Source: Candidatus Omnitrophota bacterium (lineage in GTDB: Bacteria > Hinthialibacterota > Hinthialibacteria > Hinthialibacterales > JAKPRU01). From it: a DNA stretch of 64,000 nucleotides. A program made the position numbers and the translations under genes. Positions 26,501 to 34,554 of the stretch are shown here, one piece after another. The stretch lies in the NCBI GenBank assembly GCA_029568995.1, contig JAKPYU010000189.1:17668-81667 (forward strand). Reading direction: 5' to 3'. A model generated the notes under the pieces. It did not search any database. It saw only the letters and a list, made by a program, of their open reading frames with translations, and was not told the origin of the DNA. The first letter of the stretch is position 1; each line of letters begins with the position of its first letter.

Positions 26501-26587
26501 GTCCGCGATTGCCTGAATCGCAAGTCCCATGATGAACCCGGAAAGGATAATCAGAAAAAATGTCGCATGGACGGCTTGATTTCTCAT
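23546..26587 (-). CDS. Large secreted glycoside-hydrolase-like protein
   Basis: The protein has 1013 residues from the ATG at 26587, with AAGGAG about 8 bases upstream. A signal peptide (FFLIILSGFIMGLAIQAIA) leads to a beta-sandwich region (about 60-220: FDSLDGWSLECSGGAV, CVHLWVHGNNWGY). A second sheet region follows, then a probable TIM barrel (about 500-800) with GLYTNYCDFSPVNAYWDEDW, GTDAAYTDVHTSVSPWDRTDY and CWSEGNHQWLYTG. Asp and Glu at strand ends there are plausible catalytic residues. The layout recalls GH101/GH129-like or DUF5696-type proteins, but I cannot assign a family. The next upstream gene is divergent. Confidence 0.6.
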   Translation of the reverse strand: MRNQAVHATFFLIILSGFIMGLAIQAIADPAGEIRVANLAEPKPAQEPVGDRPYEMVRANRKPGRTPLVNFDSLDGWSLECSGGAVARAYPSSEQRVWESNTGKLLYHGTGKDSTVILRPPAPIPLGNEVECVHLWVHGNNWGYTEDPKTPSVQVYFLAEDAEKNAYEIDLAQVRWKEWWLIHRKIARETVAKLGDKGVFTGLKIVGCSNQEDQAIFLEDLTVFKEDLKPLRFDPRPKRGIEPFPGQSVGANTGPGQLPFPTRNETILPKNYQARYRNAVQKGEDGTFEFFYKGKDAELEYRLHPGQKDLGYVEIFLDGTKVGNGLVGAGVLFEEEPKSTQLTEAVLENDVVRLVWAHGVESHLRIWQKSLVVDFFCKGGKATELAYGKLTEGAEPELFQLPYINYGRHHLCVLALRGEAPCFASVWMDWYQSNGSKPYATDEIKQDGIYLNGGVRYLPRTDGVRNDLFERIFFTVSPMFEETLCTIPNPPAKEGHIAGQRLWQESWGPSNYENEMKRSRMLRAYGIEMLTQCNHEITWRDEGESFTFRTEAAPGKGGDEALKKYIAHQKSLGWRSGLYTNYCDFSPVNAYWDEDWVMRDSSGEWVRAWYRCYSPKALCAVEADAQIAPIVQEKFGTDAAYTDVHTSVSPWDRTDYDARVPGAGTFASTFYAYGELLLHDQDIYKNHCWSEGNHQWLYTGLTTGNYGLTYSNLNLWEYPYLPHFDLLKMHPLTVDMGMPWTAGFFQRCEGWNKPERIEKSIDQFIAATIAYGHIGWLVEESHGIRQTCRSYYMLQQLQSRYVMQEPEVILYGTNEDLISSSEAFLTGQWRNNRMFIRYPNGLRIWVNGNGKREWTVDVDREQVTLSPFGWIAIKGKEFFEKSSMEEGHRADLVGSPMCVYVDGRGQETEYAGIRTSGALAVCPAAGEEEGLSIIAVEGVEKIEIGKPEGRYSQGDVRRAIGEIARAENLEVEAFDVDGNAVGEATVERIEGGWRIIAQAKAIRYEVRGEKDEG

Positions 26588-26657
26588 GCTGTGCGCTCCT
26601 TGCAGAAAATGATCTCCCATTGTGGACCAGACTTCGAATGATTTCCAGCGGCTTTGG

Positions 26658-26685
26658 TTGACTCTACAAAGATCTGTCTGATAAA
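26658..26685 (+). promoter_or_regulatory. Possible sigma-70 promoter of the corrinoid protein gene
   Basis: TTGACT (26658-26663) and GATAAA (26680-26685) are 16 bases apart, with five and four matches to consensus. They lie about 70 bases before the start at 26758. Weak on its own. Confidence 0.35.
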
Positions 26686-26757
26686 GTTAGGCAATTCAAG
26701 CGGTAGGCGTGATTTTATTTCGGATGCCCCGCGATATTCATGACCAGAGGGAATAAT

Positions 26758-27393
26758 ATGGTCGATTTTCAGGAACTCGCAGACAGTGTGTATGGCGGTA
26801 AGAAAGACAAGGTCGAGGAACTGGTGAAGGCCGCGATCGGCGAAGGGCACAGCGCCAAGGAAATCCTCGAAGAAGGACTGATTCAGGGCATGAACCGGAT
26901 CGGGATCGACTTCAAGAACAACCGGGTGTATGTCCCGGAGGTCCTGATCGCAGCCCGCGCGATGAAAGCCGGAATGACCATCCTCCGACCGAGAATCGTC
27001 GAGGAGAAGGTGGAACCGAAAGGCCGTGTCGCAATCGGAACCGTCAAGGGCGATCTGCACGACATCGGCAAGAACCTGGTCGGGATGATGCTGGAAGGTG
27101 CAGGATACGAGGTCATCGACCTCGGCGTGGATGTCGCCCCCGAAAAGTTCATCCAGGCAAACAAGGAGAAAGGCGTCGGTCTGATCGGAATGTCTTCCCT
27201 GCTGACAACGACCATGCTCGCCATGCGGGATGCCCTTCAGGCTTTCGAGCAGGCCGGAATCCGGGAGAATGTCAAGGTTATGGTCGGTGGTGCGCCGGTC
27301 ACCCAGAAATGGTGCGATGAAATCGGCGCGGATGGCTATGCCCCCGATGCCGCTTCCGCCGTCGAACTGGCTGAATCGCTCATCTGCGCATAA
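26758..27393 (+). CDS. Corrinoid (B12-binding) methyltransferase protein, MtbC/MtmC-like
   Basis: The protein has 211 residues. The start at 26758 has GAGGG at good spacing; an ATG at 26740 has none. Residues 1-85 are the helical cap domain (VEELVKAAIGEGHSAKEILEEGLIQGM). Residues 90-211 are a cobalamin-binding Rossmann fold with the lower-ligand motif GDLHDIGKN, then MSSLLTTTM and VMVGGAPVTQKW. Such proteins carry a methyl group between a substrate-specific methyltransferase and an acceptor such as tetrahydrofolate or CoM. No MttB, MtaB, MtaA-like or reactivase gene is adjacent, so the methyl donor is unknown. Confidence 0.92.
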   Translation: MVDFQELADSVYGGKKDKVEELVKAAIGEGHSAKEILEEGLIQGMNRIGIDFKNNRVYVPEVLIAARAMKAGMTILRPRIVEEKVEPKGRVAIGTVKGDLHDIGKNLVGMMLEGAGYEVIDLGVDVAPEKFIQANKEKGVGLIGMSSLLTTTMLAMRDALQAFEQAGIRENVKVMVGGAPVTQKWCDEIGADGYAPDAASAVELAESLICA

Positions 27394-27516
27394 CCCCATC
27401 GGATCTCTGAGCAGTATCCCACGGATACTGGGATAGGATCATCAAGCGATGCAACGGGCCACACCTGTCCGTTGCATCGCTCTTTTCCCCTCTTCCCATC
27501 GCGGACCCCTTCTTCC

Positions 27517-27550
27517 CCCTCTCCCTCCGGGAGAGGGTTGGGGTGAGGGC
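27517..27550. repeat. Dispersed palindrome CCCTCTCCC...GGGAGAGGG
   Basis: CCCTCTCCCTCC-GGGAGAGGG forms a strong stem and is followed by TTGGGGTGAGGG. The same element is at 41712-41745 (identical core) and 35829-35861 (loop variant). Confidence 0.8.
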
Positions 27551-27593
27551 CGCCAAACCCCGTCGGTCCCATTCGTCCTATTACTCGATCCCC

Positions 27594-27629
27594 CCGTCCA
27601 CCTCGTCCCCCCTGTCCACTCCGTCCACT
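27594..27629. repeat. Nonamer tandem repeat C(C/T)GTCCAC(C/T) x4
   Basis: Four 9-base units run head to tail: CCGTCCACC, TCGTCCCCC, CTGTCCACT and CCGTCCACT. Similar nonamer arrays are at 28142-28168 and 51140-51166. This one lies just upstream of the Mth938-like gene. Confidence 0.75.
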
Positions 27630-27669
27630 CCGCCGTCTGTGATACACTGTCTTATGAGGCACACCGCCC

Positions 27670-28032
27670 ATGACCACCACAATCGACACCACCACCTTCG
27701 GCTCCATCACAATCAACGGAACAACCTACGACTTCGATGTCCTCATCCGTTCCACCGGCGAAATCGAAAAGCGCAAGAAAAAACTCTCCAAGCAGGTGTA
27801 CGGCAGCTCCCACACCCTCTCTAAGGACGAAGCCAAACACTGTTATGAAGAGGGCCTCCGGACCATCGTGATCGGCAGCGGGCACGAGGGCGTTCTTCAC
27901 CTCTCCGAGGAGGCAACCGAGTATTTCGAGAAGAAAGGGGTCGAGGTCATTTTATGCCCGACCCCCGAAGCCATCAAAATTTTCAATAAGCGAACCCCCT
28001 CCACCGCCGGTCTCTTCCATATCACCTGCTGA
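27670..28032 (+). CDS. Mth938-like domain protein (DUF498)
   Basis: The protein has 120 residues, the full length of this small single-domain family. It shows the pattern FGSITINGTTYDFDVLIRSTGEIEKR in pieces: an N-terminal beta pair, KKKLSKQVYGSSHTLSKDEA in the middle and TIVIGSGHEGVLHLSEEA with CPTPEAIKIFN near the end. The fold is a small alpha/beta domain also found in NDUFAF3-like proteins, with no agreed biochemical role. It stands alone between low-complexity repeats, with GAGG about 10 bases before the ATG. Confidence 0.85.
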   Translation: MTTTIDTTTFGSITINGTTYDFDVLIRSTGEIEKRKKKLSKQVYGSSHTLSKDEAKHCYEEGLRTIVIGSGHEGVLHLSEEATEYFEKKGVEVILCPTPEAIKIFNKRTPSTAGLFHITC

Positions 28033-28141
28033 ACCATGCCGCACGGCCCCCCGCCTTCATGGTCCCGCCAAATGCCAATCCTCCCCAAAAACCGCATGAT
28101 TCTGCATTTGTCCCTGTTCATCCGTGCCTGTCCATGTTTGT

Positions 28142-28213
28142 CTGTCCACCCTGTCCAACCCGTCCACTCCTCTCTCTTCAATTCTCAATTCCTAATTTTT
28201 AATTCTTAATTCC
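28142..28213. repeat. Composite nonamer plus heptamer repeat array
   Basis: Three nonamers (CTGTCCACC, CTGTCCAAC, CCGTCCACT; 28142-28168) are followed after ten bases by five heptamers (CAATTCT, CAATTCC, TAATTTT, TAATTCT, TAATTCC; 28179-28213). The same nonamer-then-heptamer order recurs at 51140-51237. It precedes the PcRGLX-like gene. Confidence 0.8.
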
Positions 28214-28288
28214 CCCGTCCACCCCCATTCATCACGCCTGCCCTATTCAGTTATATTTCACAATCACTTTCTATCCCGGAGCACTCCC

Positions 28289-31200
28289 GTGAAAAACCTC
28301 TTCTGCCTGGCCCTTCTTTTCATCATCGGACATTCCGCCCCCGCAGGCGCCCTGTCAGTGTCACCTACTCCCTCTTTCTCCTTTCACATCGAGGAAACCT
28401 CCGGCATCCCCCGCTATTTCGAACCGACACAGGTCAGCCTTCCCTTTGCGCAGGGTATGCTGAAAGAACCCAACACGATCTCCATCTCCGACTCCTCCGG
28501 CCAAGCCATCCCCTTTCAAGCCGAGGTACTGGCCCGTTGGGATGACAACTCCATTCGCTGGTTTCTGATCCGCTTCCTGGCGAGCATCCCCACAAACGGG
28601 ACAGCCGATTTCAGGGTTAACATCGTTGCCGATAATCCAATTCCCTCCGAGTCGCCAATGGCCCGCCAGGAAGGTTCAACGTGGATCGTTAACACCGGCC
28701 CGATATCCGCCATGATCGGCGCGGAGCATAACGGTACCTTTGCCATAACAGACAAAGAAGGAAACAGACTATTCACACAGATTCCCCGCCTCACCGTCTA
28801 TTCCCCCACCGGACAAGAACATCGCTGTGCCCCGCCGGATAGGATTCAGGTAGAGGAAAACGGCCCACTGTACACTTCCGTCTTCTTGTCCGGCCCGATG
28901 ATCGCAGAAGACACTCAATACAACGGCCTGTTCCAATACGAAACCCGCTTTCATTTCTGGCGCGGACTTCCACGCGTGTTGGCGGAACACACCGTCATAG
29001 CCGCGCGAGGCGCGGAGAAGGGAATTACGATTGTCGATGGCATCGTTGTCGATATGAAACTGGAGGCCGCTTTTTCCAACTACGCAATCGGGACCGAGCA
29101 AGATTGCTATTCCGGTGACCTCAGTCCGTCCGATTCGGTATATCTGAAACAGAACTGCGCATACTGGCATGAATGCACCCAGGGTTCTGATCCGCAAGTG
29201 GAGCCTGTGAAATACGTTGTATTGGAGTCCGATTTCAGCTATGGAATAGTCGATCAAGAGGGCAGGGAACTGCAAAAGGGAGAAAAGGCTTCCGGTTCAC
29301 TCATGGCTACTGCTGACAATCGTTCCTTCGGTATAGCTGTACGCGACTTCTGGGAGGAAGGCCCAAAAGGGTTGCGTGTTGCCGGAGATGGTTCCGTTGC
29401 AGTCGAATGCTACGCGCATTGGACCCCGCAACCGGGCGAATCACGACCCGAACGGATTCGAACTCCGGATTTCTCTACCCATCCGCGACTCAGTGCCTGG
29501 GCCGAAGCAGCCAATACCAGTCCGGAAGACCGTATACGCCTCTGGCTCAAAGAAACCGGCTATTCCGGCCCTGTCCGTCGCGGTCCTTTCCGCTTCGGTG
29601 AAGGCCGGGCAATAACGACTGACGTGCTTTATTCCTTCGGCGAAAATAGCAACACTCAGCCCGATATTTCAATTCTGCAGGCTTTTCGATACCCCCTTAT
29701 CCCAGTCGTCGATCCAAAATATGTCGCCTCTACCCACGCCTTCCCCTTTATTAACCTTGCAGCCGCTGAAAGCGGGCTGCCGGTATTCGAAAAAGGTCTG
29801 AAAGACTTATTCGATAACTGGAAAATACACGCCATCCGCTACGGATTCCTTCATTTCGGCGATGACCAGTGCGCCTGGGGATACAACGGTACTGTTCCGG
29901 CAACCACCGATGACCAGGAATACGACACAACACAATGCCTGACCATGCAATTCGTCCGAACGGGAGACCCGGAATATCTTCGCTGGGCAAAAATCTGCGC
30001 CCGGCATTTCATAGATGTTGACCAGGTCCATCCAAGCGGGAAGTTACACTATCATGGATACACATCGGGCGGCGACTACCATGAGGAAAATGTCGGATGC
30101 GATATGGGCGGGCATCCCTATATCGGCGGAATCGTCAACCATTATCTGCTCACGGGTGACCGCCGGAGCCTGAGGGGGATTCAACGGCTGGCTCATGCGC
30201 TCGCGGATTACGGATCAAACGCCCGTGAACTGATTTTGACAACGGACGGACGCTCGCTAAGCCGGGCGGGTGTTTGTTTGGCCGCCATTTACGATCTCAC
30301 ACGGAATCCGGCACATCTGGAACCGGTCCATAAGATGGTCGATACGATTAACCACCTTTCCGGCGATGTAACCAACGATCTCCGTGGCGAATCCCCTTTT
30401 GGGATGTGGTGGCTGAATCACAGCGAAATGTGCTATCACGTTCGCGAGTTGCTTGTCCGTTATCACGTCGCTACCGGCGATGAACGTACATTGGCTACTC
30501 TGAAAATGGCCCTGGATCTATATATTCACGATTTGTGGGACAACCAGGAGGAGGCCTGGCGCGGCTTCCTTGGCGCGCCACATGATTTCAACATGCCCTA
30601 TGAGCAACCCGTTGTGCGAGAAGGCCGAAACATGTATACGAAAACCGGCTATGCTGCCGCTGAAATTGGTTTTTCTTTCGCGTATCTCGCGGCAATCACT
30701 GGCGATCATTCCTATCTGGCTCCTTTTCTGGATTACTTGGACGACTTGGGATCCGATTATGCCGTCGGTTTCGGGAACCGCCAGTTCGCCCGACAGCAAC
30801 TCTGGTCCTTGCCGTTCGTTTCTTTGTTGCCGAAAGACTGGCCCGAAACACGCGACACACTTGTCCGGAAAGAAGCATTTCGCGCTACTCTATCGGAATC
30901 CAACGGATTGAATGCCTGGACACCGGATGGCATCATAACCGGCCGTGTTACTGGTGATTTGCAATGGGCAGATAGCCCTTTCGGGAAAGTATTGCGGACA
31001 TTCGGAACAAGTTATGTTTCTTTTCCTGCACCACAAAACATTCTGGAAATGCCGGGTACCGTCTCCTTCTGGGTCCGAAAAGATGAGGCTCGATGGGATC
31101 GTAAACCGTGGCCGTGGTATGGCGAACTTCGAGGATTACTTTATATCGGCTCGGAAGTACGCGAAACCAACGCGCTTGACTTAATGATGCTGAAGGAGAA

Positions 31201-31522
31201 TCTGTGGACCCGCCTGTACGATCATCGGGGCTGGGAAACCGCTGCGATTCACTCCCCATCGCCGGAATGGGACACGGGAGCCTGGCATCACATTGCGGTT
31301 GTATGGAACCGGTTCCGCCTCACCACGTACGTGAACGGCGTGGAAGTCGGCAGGGAAACCCGGTTCGGATTGCCGAACGGTGGCCAGACCGAGATGGACC
31401 TGGGCTGGCGTCCAACAAATCGTTACGGCCAGGCGGATTATTATGATTTACGTGTATTTCGGGCCGCTCTACCGGAATGGCGAATTCGTGAAATCTATAA
31501 TGAATCAATACCCATACAATAA
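28289..31522 (+). CDS. PcRGLX/YetA-like secreted polysaccharide lyase with C-terminal LamG domain
   Basis: The protein has 1077 residues from a GTG start with CGGAG upstream. A signal peptide (NLFCLALLFIIGHSAPAGA) is followed by the RIFT-barrel N-terminus typical of the PcRGLX/YetA family: QVSLPFAQGMLKEPNTISISD and EVLARWDDNSIRWFLIRF. A long alpha/alpha-barrel region (about 480-840) contains CLTMQFVRTGDPEYLRWA and GYTSGGDYHEENVGCDMGGH, with His and Tyr residues fit for lyase chemistry. The last 200 residues are a LamG-like sandwich (WVRKDEARW, WHHIAVVWNRFRLTTYVNG). Family members are exo-rhamnogalacturonan lyases, so pectin side-chain or backbone breakdown is likely. Confidence 0.75.
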   Translation: MKNLFCLALLFIIGHSAPAGALSVSPTPSFSFHIEETSGIPRYFEPTQVSLPFAQGMLKEPNTISISDSSGQAIPFQAEVLARWDDNSIRWFLIRFLASIPTNGTADFRVNIVADNPIPSESPMARQEGSTWIVNTGPISAMIGAEHNGTFAITDKEGNRLFTQIPRLTVYSPTGQEHRCAPPDRIQVEENGPLYTSVFLSGPMIAEDTQYNGLFQYETRFHFWRGLPRVLAEHTVIAARGAEKGITIVDGIVVDMKLEAAFSNYAIGTEQDCYSGDLSPSDSVYLKQNCAYWHECTQGSDPQVEPVKYVVLESDFSYGIVDQEGRELQKGEKASGSLMATADNRSFGIAVRDFWEEGPKGLRVAGDGSVAVECYAHWTPQPGESRPERIRTPDFSTHPRLSAWAEAANTSPEDRIRLWLKETGYSGPVRRGPFRFGEGRAITTDVLYSFGENSNTQPDISILQAFRYPLIPVVDPKYVASTHAFPFINLAAAESGLPVFEKGLKDLFDNWKIHAIRYGFLHFGDDQCAWGYNGTVPATTDDQEYDTTQCLTMQFVRTGDPEYLRWAKICARHFIDVDQVHPSGKLHYHGYTSGGDYHEENVGCDMGGHPYIGGIVNHYLLTGDRRSLRGIQRLAHALADYGSNARELILTTDGRSLSRAGVCLAAIYDLTRNPAHLEPVHKMVDTINHLSGDVTNDLRGESPFGMWWLNHSEMCYHVRELLVRYHVATGDERTLATLKMALDLYIHDLWDNQEEAWRGFLGAPHDFNMPYEQPVVREGRNMYTKTGYAAAEIGFSFAYLAAITGDHSYLAPFLDYLDDLGSDYAVGFGNRQFARQQLWSLPFVSLLPKDWPETRDTLVRKEAFRATLSESNGLNAWTPDGIITGRVTGDLQWADSPFGKVLRTFGTSYVSFPAPQNILEMPGTVSFWVRKDEARWDRKPWPWYGELRGLLYIGSEVRETNALDLMMLKENLWTRLYDHRGWETAAIHSPSPEWDTGAWHHIAVVWNRFRLTTYVNGVEVGRETRFGLPNGGQTEMDLGWRPTNRYGQADYYDLRVFRAALPEWRIREIYNESIPIQ

Positions 31523-31565
31523 ATAAAATGCAATAAGGGCATGTGATCAGGCCCGAAAAAGAAGC

Positions 31566-32735
31566 TTATCGATCCCTTTCAGTACGGACGCCTGTTGCTT
31601 GATTGACCACAACGCCTGTCCTCCAGGCCTTCGATACCGGCTTACCCGTAAGGACATCTTCCTCTGTGAAAGTAGCCATCAAAATCTGTTTCTTGGCGGT
31701 TCGCTCAAAATCATAAATCAGGTAAATCGTTTCATCTATTGCCTGGACTCCATCGGGATAGGACACCCCGCAACGTTCGTCGATCATCAGCCCCCCTGCC
31801 CATGTTTCTCCGTCATCCTGGGAGACAAAAGCTTTCAAGTGCGAACGGGCCTTTCCATCAGGCGGATCATGTTTCACAAAAAGAAGATTACCAGAATGGA
31901 GACGACGCATAAAAAAACGTGCATGAGGAATATGAGTCACGTGTGCTGCGGATTTTCCTTCACTCCAGGTCTTCCCGCGGTCTGCAGAGTAGCATTCCCC
32001 GATTCCATATTCCGTGCGAACTAGTTTCCATAAATCCCCATTATTCTTCTCCACGATGATATGCTCATCGCAGGACCGCTCCGGCACTCGCGACTGCCCG
32101 AGAAACTCCCAATTCTTCCCCTGGTCTTTCGATACAATCACATTGGAACCGCTTTCATTATCCAGCGGCCGCTCATAGGCCGCATCGGTTCTTCTCGGTG
32201 GGAACGCCCATACTGCCGCAGGTAAAAGCCACTCCCCGGTAGACAAAACCGTCGGTTTATTCATCATGATTCCGTGACAGATCCTTTTTGGCTGAGACCA
32301 CGTTGGACTCTCGGAATTCGGGTTCTTCGTCGTAATGCACCAGACACCGGATCGTCCGTCCCACCAGCCGTACGATTGCGCCCAGAAAAGCCATAATGTA
32401 CCGGTTGGGTCAATCCATAGCGCCGGATCGTATGCCCGAACCTCGCCTTCCGGATCGATTACCAGCCGCAGATCTGTCCACGTATGTCCGTCGTCTCCGC
32501 TTGTAACCAGCATCACATAATTCTCAGGCCCCTCTCCCTCACCTCCTCCATACCATGTTGCCCACAAACGACCGCTCTTTGCACGCTCAATTCCCGGAAT
32601 GCCCTGGAATACTCTCGTTGCATCCCCATATTTCGCACCGGGATCCGTGCTTATTTTCGGAGACATTAGCGCAGGATCGTCGGAAACCGATAATCCTGCG
32701 ACAAGGTTAAATATACACATAAAATAGGAAAGCAT
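31566..32735 (-). CDS. Sialidase-like (BNR/Asp-box) six-bladed propeller protein
   Basis: The protein has 389 residues. A short hydrophobic N-terminus (MLSYFMCIFNLVAGLS) looks like a signal peptide. Four Asp boxes mark the blades: SGDDGHTW, SKDQGKNW, SADRGKTW and SQDDGETW. GIPGIERAKSGRLWATWYGG at the start is the usual opening of this family, where an Arg of the triad would sit. Exo-sialidases cut terminal sialic acid, but many environmental members act on other glycosides. It is the last gene of the operon that includes an acylglucosamine epimerase, in line with amino-sugar use. AAAGGTGG lies before the ATG. Confidence 0.8.
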   Translation of the reverse strand: MLSYFMCIFNLVAGLSVSDDPALMSPKISTDPGAKYGDATRVFQGIPGIERAKSGRLWATWYGGGEGEGPENYVMLVTSGDDGHTWTDLRLVIDPEGEVRAYDPALWIDPTGTLWLFWAQSYGWWDGRSGVWCITTKNPNSESPTWSQPKRICHGIMMNKPTVLSTGEWLLPAAVWAFPPRRTDAAYERPLDNESGSNVIVSKDQGKNWEFLGQSRVPERSCDEHIIVEKNNGDLWKLVRTEYGIGECYSADRGKTWSEGKSAAHVTHIPHARFFMRRLHSGNLLFVKHDPPDGKARSHLKAFVSQDDGETWAGGLMIDERCGVSYPDGVQAIDETIYLIYDFERTAKKQILMATFTEEDVLTGKPVSKAWRTGVVVNQATGVRTERDR

Positions 32736-32750
32736 GAATACACACCACCT

Positions 32751-34529
32751 TTATGTTGAGATATTTTTCATATACTTCCGATATTGAACGCGAAACAGCA
32801 GCGCCGTCAATAGTCCAATAATTATCGCAATAATTGCAACATTCCACCGTGCGATATACAGGCAGGAAAGCGCGATCACACCGACCGCGACCGACACGGC
32901 CCCCAGGAGCGCAATGCCGAATCCGCGCGGGATTGGTTTCCAGCCGGGAGATTCGATCCCGGATTTCTCCGCGATTGGCCCCCACCAGCCCAGCGGATGC
33001 GCCCTGCGATAAAAGGCAACTAACACTTCATCCGGCTCGGGCTTCGTCAGCAGGGCCACCATTATCCATAAAACCGTGGTTGCGGCCATGGATGTAAGTA
33101 CAACGATGTACTCCACATCTTCCTGAGGCTGAATAATGTGCCGAAAAATGACGTATTTATTCAGAAGGAATATAAACGGCCCTCCAAAGGAGGCCGCCAG
33201 GCGCGCTTGAATATTGAATCGCCACCACCACCATTGCCCCCAATTCGCCGTCAACTCGGCGGAGGATAGACCGAGCATAAACACGGATATATCGATTACA
33301 TTCTCTGCACGCGTCGCCACTAGGATGGCGAGACCGAGAATGACGCATGTGACGATGCGGCCGACATTCATGTAATGTTTCATCGACGCGGCTTTTACAA
33401 AGCAACGTCGGTAAATGTCATTCAAAAAGACCTGCGCTCCAAAATTTACATTTGAATCGACCGTAGACATAATCGAAGCGCCGATGGCAATGATCGCCAG
33501 GCCGATTAGCCCCCCGGGCATGTAATGCGCCAGCAACATACCGTAACTGAGCTCCTTGTTGATACTGCCGTCATACAGCCCCGGCCATTTCACCATGGCC
33601 CCGAGGGCCGGCAGAGTCAGGACGGCTAACATGAAGAACAGGACAACCTCTGTCCAGATATACATCTTCGAGGCTTCCCTGGCGCTGCGGCAGGAAATCA
33701 AACGCTGCCCTTCCATGGCTCCCGCCATCGGGGCAACATCGCCCCCATATCCCACCGCTGTTCCCACGGTCCATGCAATAACCCCCATCAGCCCCAGCAG
33801 TTCATGGCTCCTGGGAGGATGCCACGAAATGACGGCCTCCCCGAATTGGCTAACCAGGGCGTCGTGCAATCCTTGTGGCCCTCCAAAATCCTGCAGGACA
33901 AGTGCCATCAGCAGAATCGACGCCGCAATCATGATAAGGGATTGAAACAAATCCGACACTACAACCCCAATCAGTCCGGATAGCATGACATAAAACAAAA
34001 GAACAGGAATCACCAACAAGTATGTTTCATACTGCTCCCACCCAAGAATCGCGTGAAAGACCTTGTGCAATCCTAGAAGGCCCGACCCGGTCCATGCCAC
34101 GACCGCGATGAACGCGCTGCGCAGCGCGATCCACCCACGCATGACAAGGGCGGGTCTTCCGCTGAAACGCAATTCATAGAACTCCGGCGAGGTGAATATC
34201 TTCAAATGATGCCAGGAAACCGCAAACAGAACACAACCGATCAGCAACGCCAGCCCGAATCGGCTGATATACCACCAGCAGATAAACAAGCCACAAATCA
34301 CCGTCATACCGCAATAGGCGGGTGCAACATCCGCATTCATGCACGTCGCCGCATACGAGACCCCATTCAGCCATCCAGGTAAATTTCGGCCCGCCAAAAA
34401 ATAATTCTCAATGTCTTTCTGAGCAAACCGGCGATAATACAAACCCATCGCTACTAGAATAAGCATGTAAACGCCCATCACAACATAGTCGATGACCTGC
34501 AAAGTGACTTGAGGAACCTCGGATTCCAT
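32751..34529 (-). CDS. Sodium:solute symporter (SSS family)
   Basis: The protein has 592 residues from the ATG at 34529 (GGAG 9 bases upstream); a TTG at 34544 is an alternative. At least 13 hydrophobic segments are visible. The family signature appears as YFLAGRNLPGWLNGVSYAAT near residue 40, and GLAIIAIGASIMSTVDSNVN is the second signature with Na+-coordinating Ser/Thr. These carriers bring in sugars, sialic acids or other organic acids with Na+. The operon has an AGE epimerase upstream and a sialidase downstream, so an amino sugar or uronate is a reasonable substrate. The last 100 residues add extra membrane segments, common in the SGLT-like subgroup. Confidence 0.9.
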   Translation of the reverse strand: MESEVPQVTLQVIDYVVMGVYMLILVAMGLYYRRFAQKDIENYFLAGRNLPGWLNGVSYAATCMNADVAPAYCGMTVICGLFICWWYISRFGLALLIGCVLFAVSWHHLKIFTSPEFYELRFSGRPALVMRGWIALRSAFIAVVAWTGSGLLGLHKVFHAILGWEQYETYLLVIPVLLFYVMLSGLIGVVVSDLFQSLIMIAASILLMALVLQDFGGPQGLHDALVSQFGEAVISWHPPRSHELLGLMGVIAWTVGTAVGYGGDVAPMAGAMEGQRLISCRSAREASKMYIWTEVVLFFMLAVLTLPALGAMVKWPGLYDGSINKELSYGMLLAHYMPGGLIGLAIIAIGASIMSTVDSNVNFGAQVFLNDIYRRCFVKAASMKHYMNVGRIVTCVILGLAILVATRAENVIDISVFMLGLSSAELTANWGQWWWWRFNIQARLAASFGGPFIFLLNKYVIFRHIIQPQEDVEYIVVLTSMAATTVLWIMVALLTKPEPDEVLVAFYRRAHPLGWWGPIAEKSGIESPGWKPIPRGFGIALLGAVSVAVGVIALSCLYIARWNVAIIAIIIGLLTALLFRVQYRKYMKNIST

Positions 34530-34554
34530 TCGTGTATGCTCCAAAAGAAAGATG

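Noticed and set aside
28142..28213. Possible CRISPR array from regular short repeats
   Set aside because: Units are 7 or 9 bases, head to tail, with no spacers, and no cas genes are in the window.
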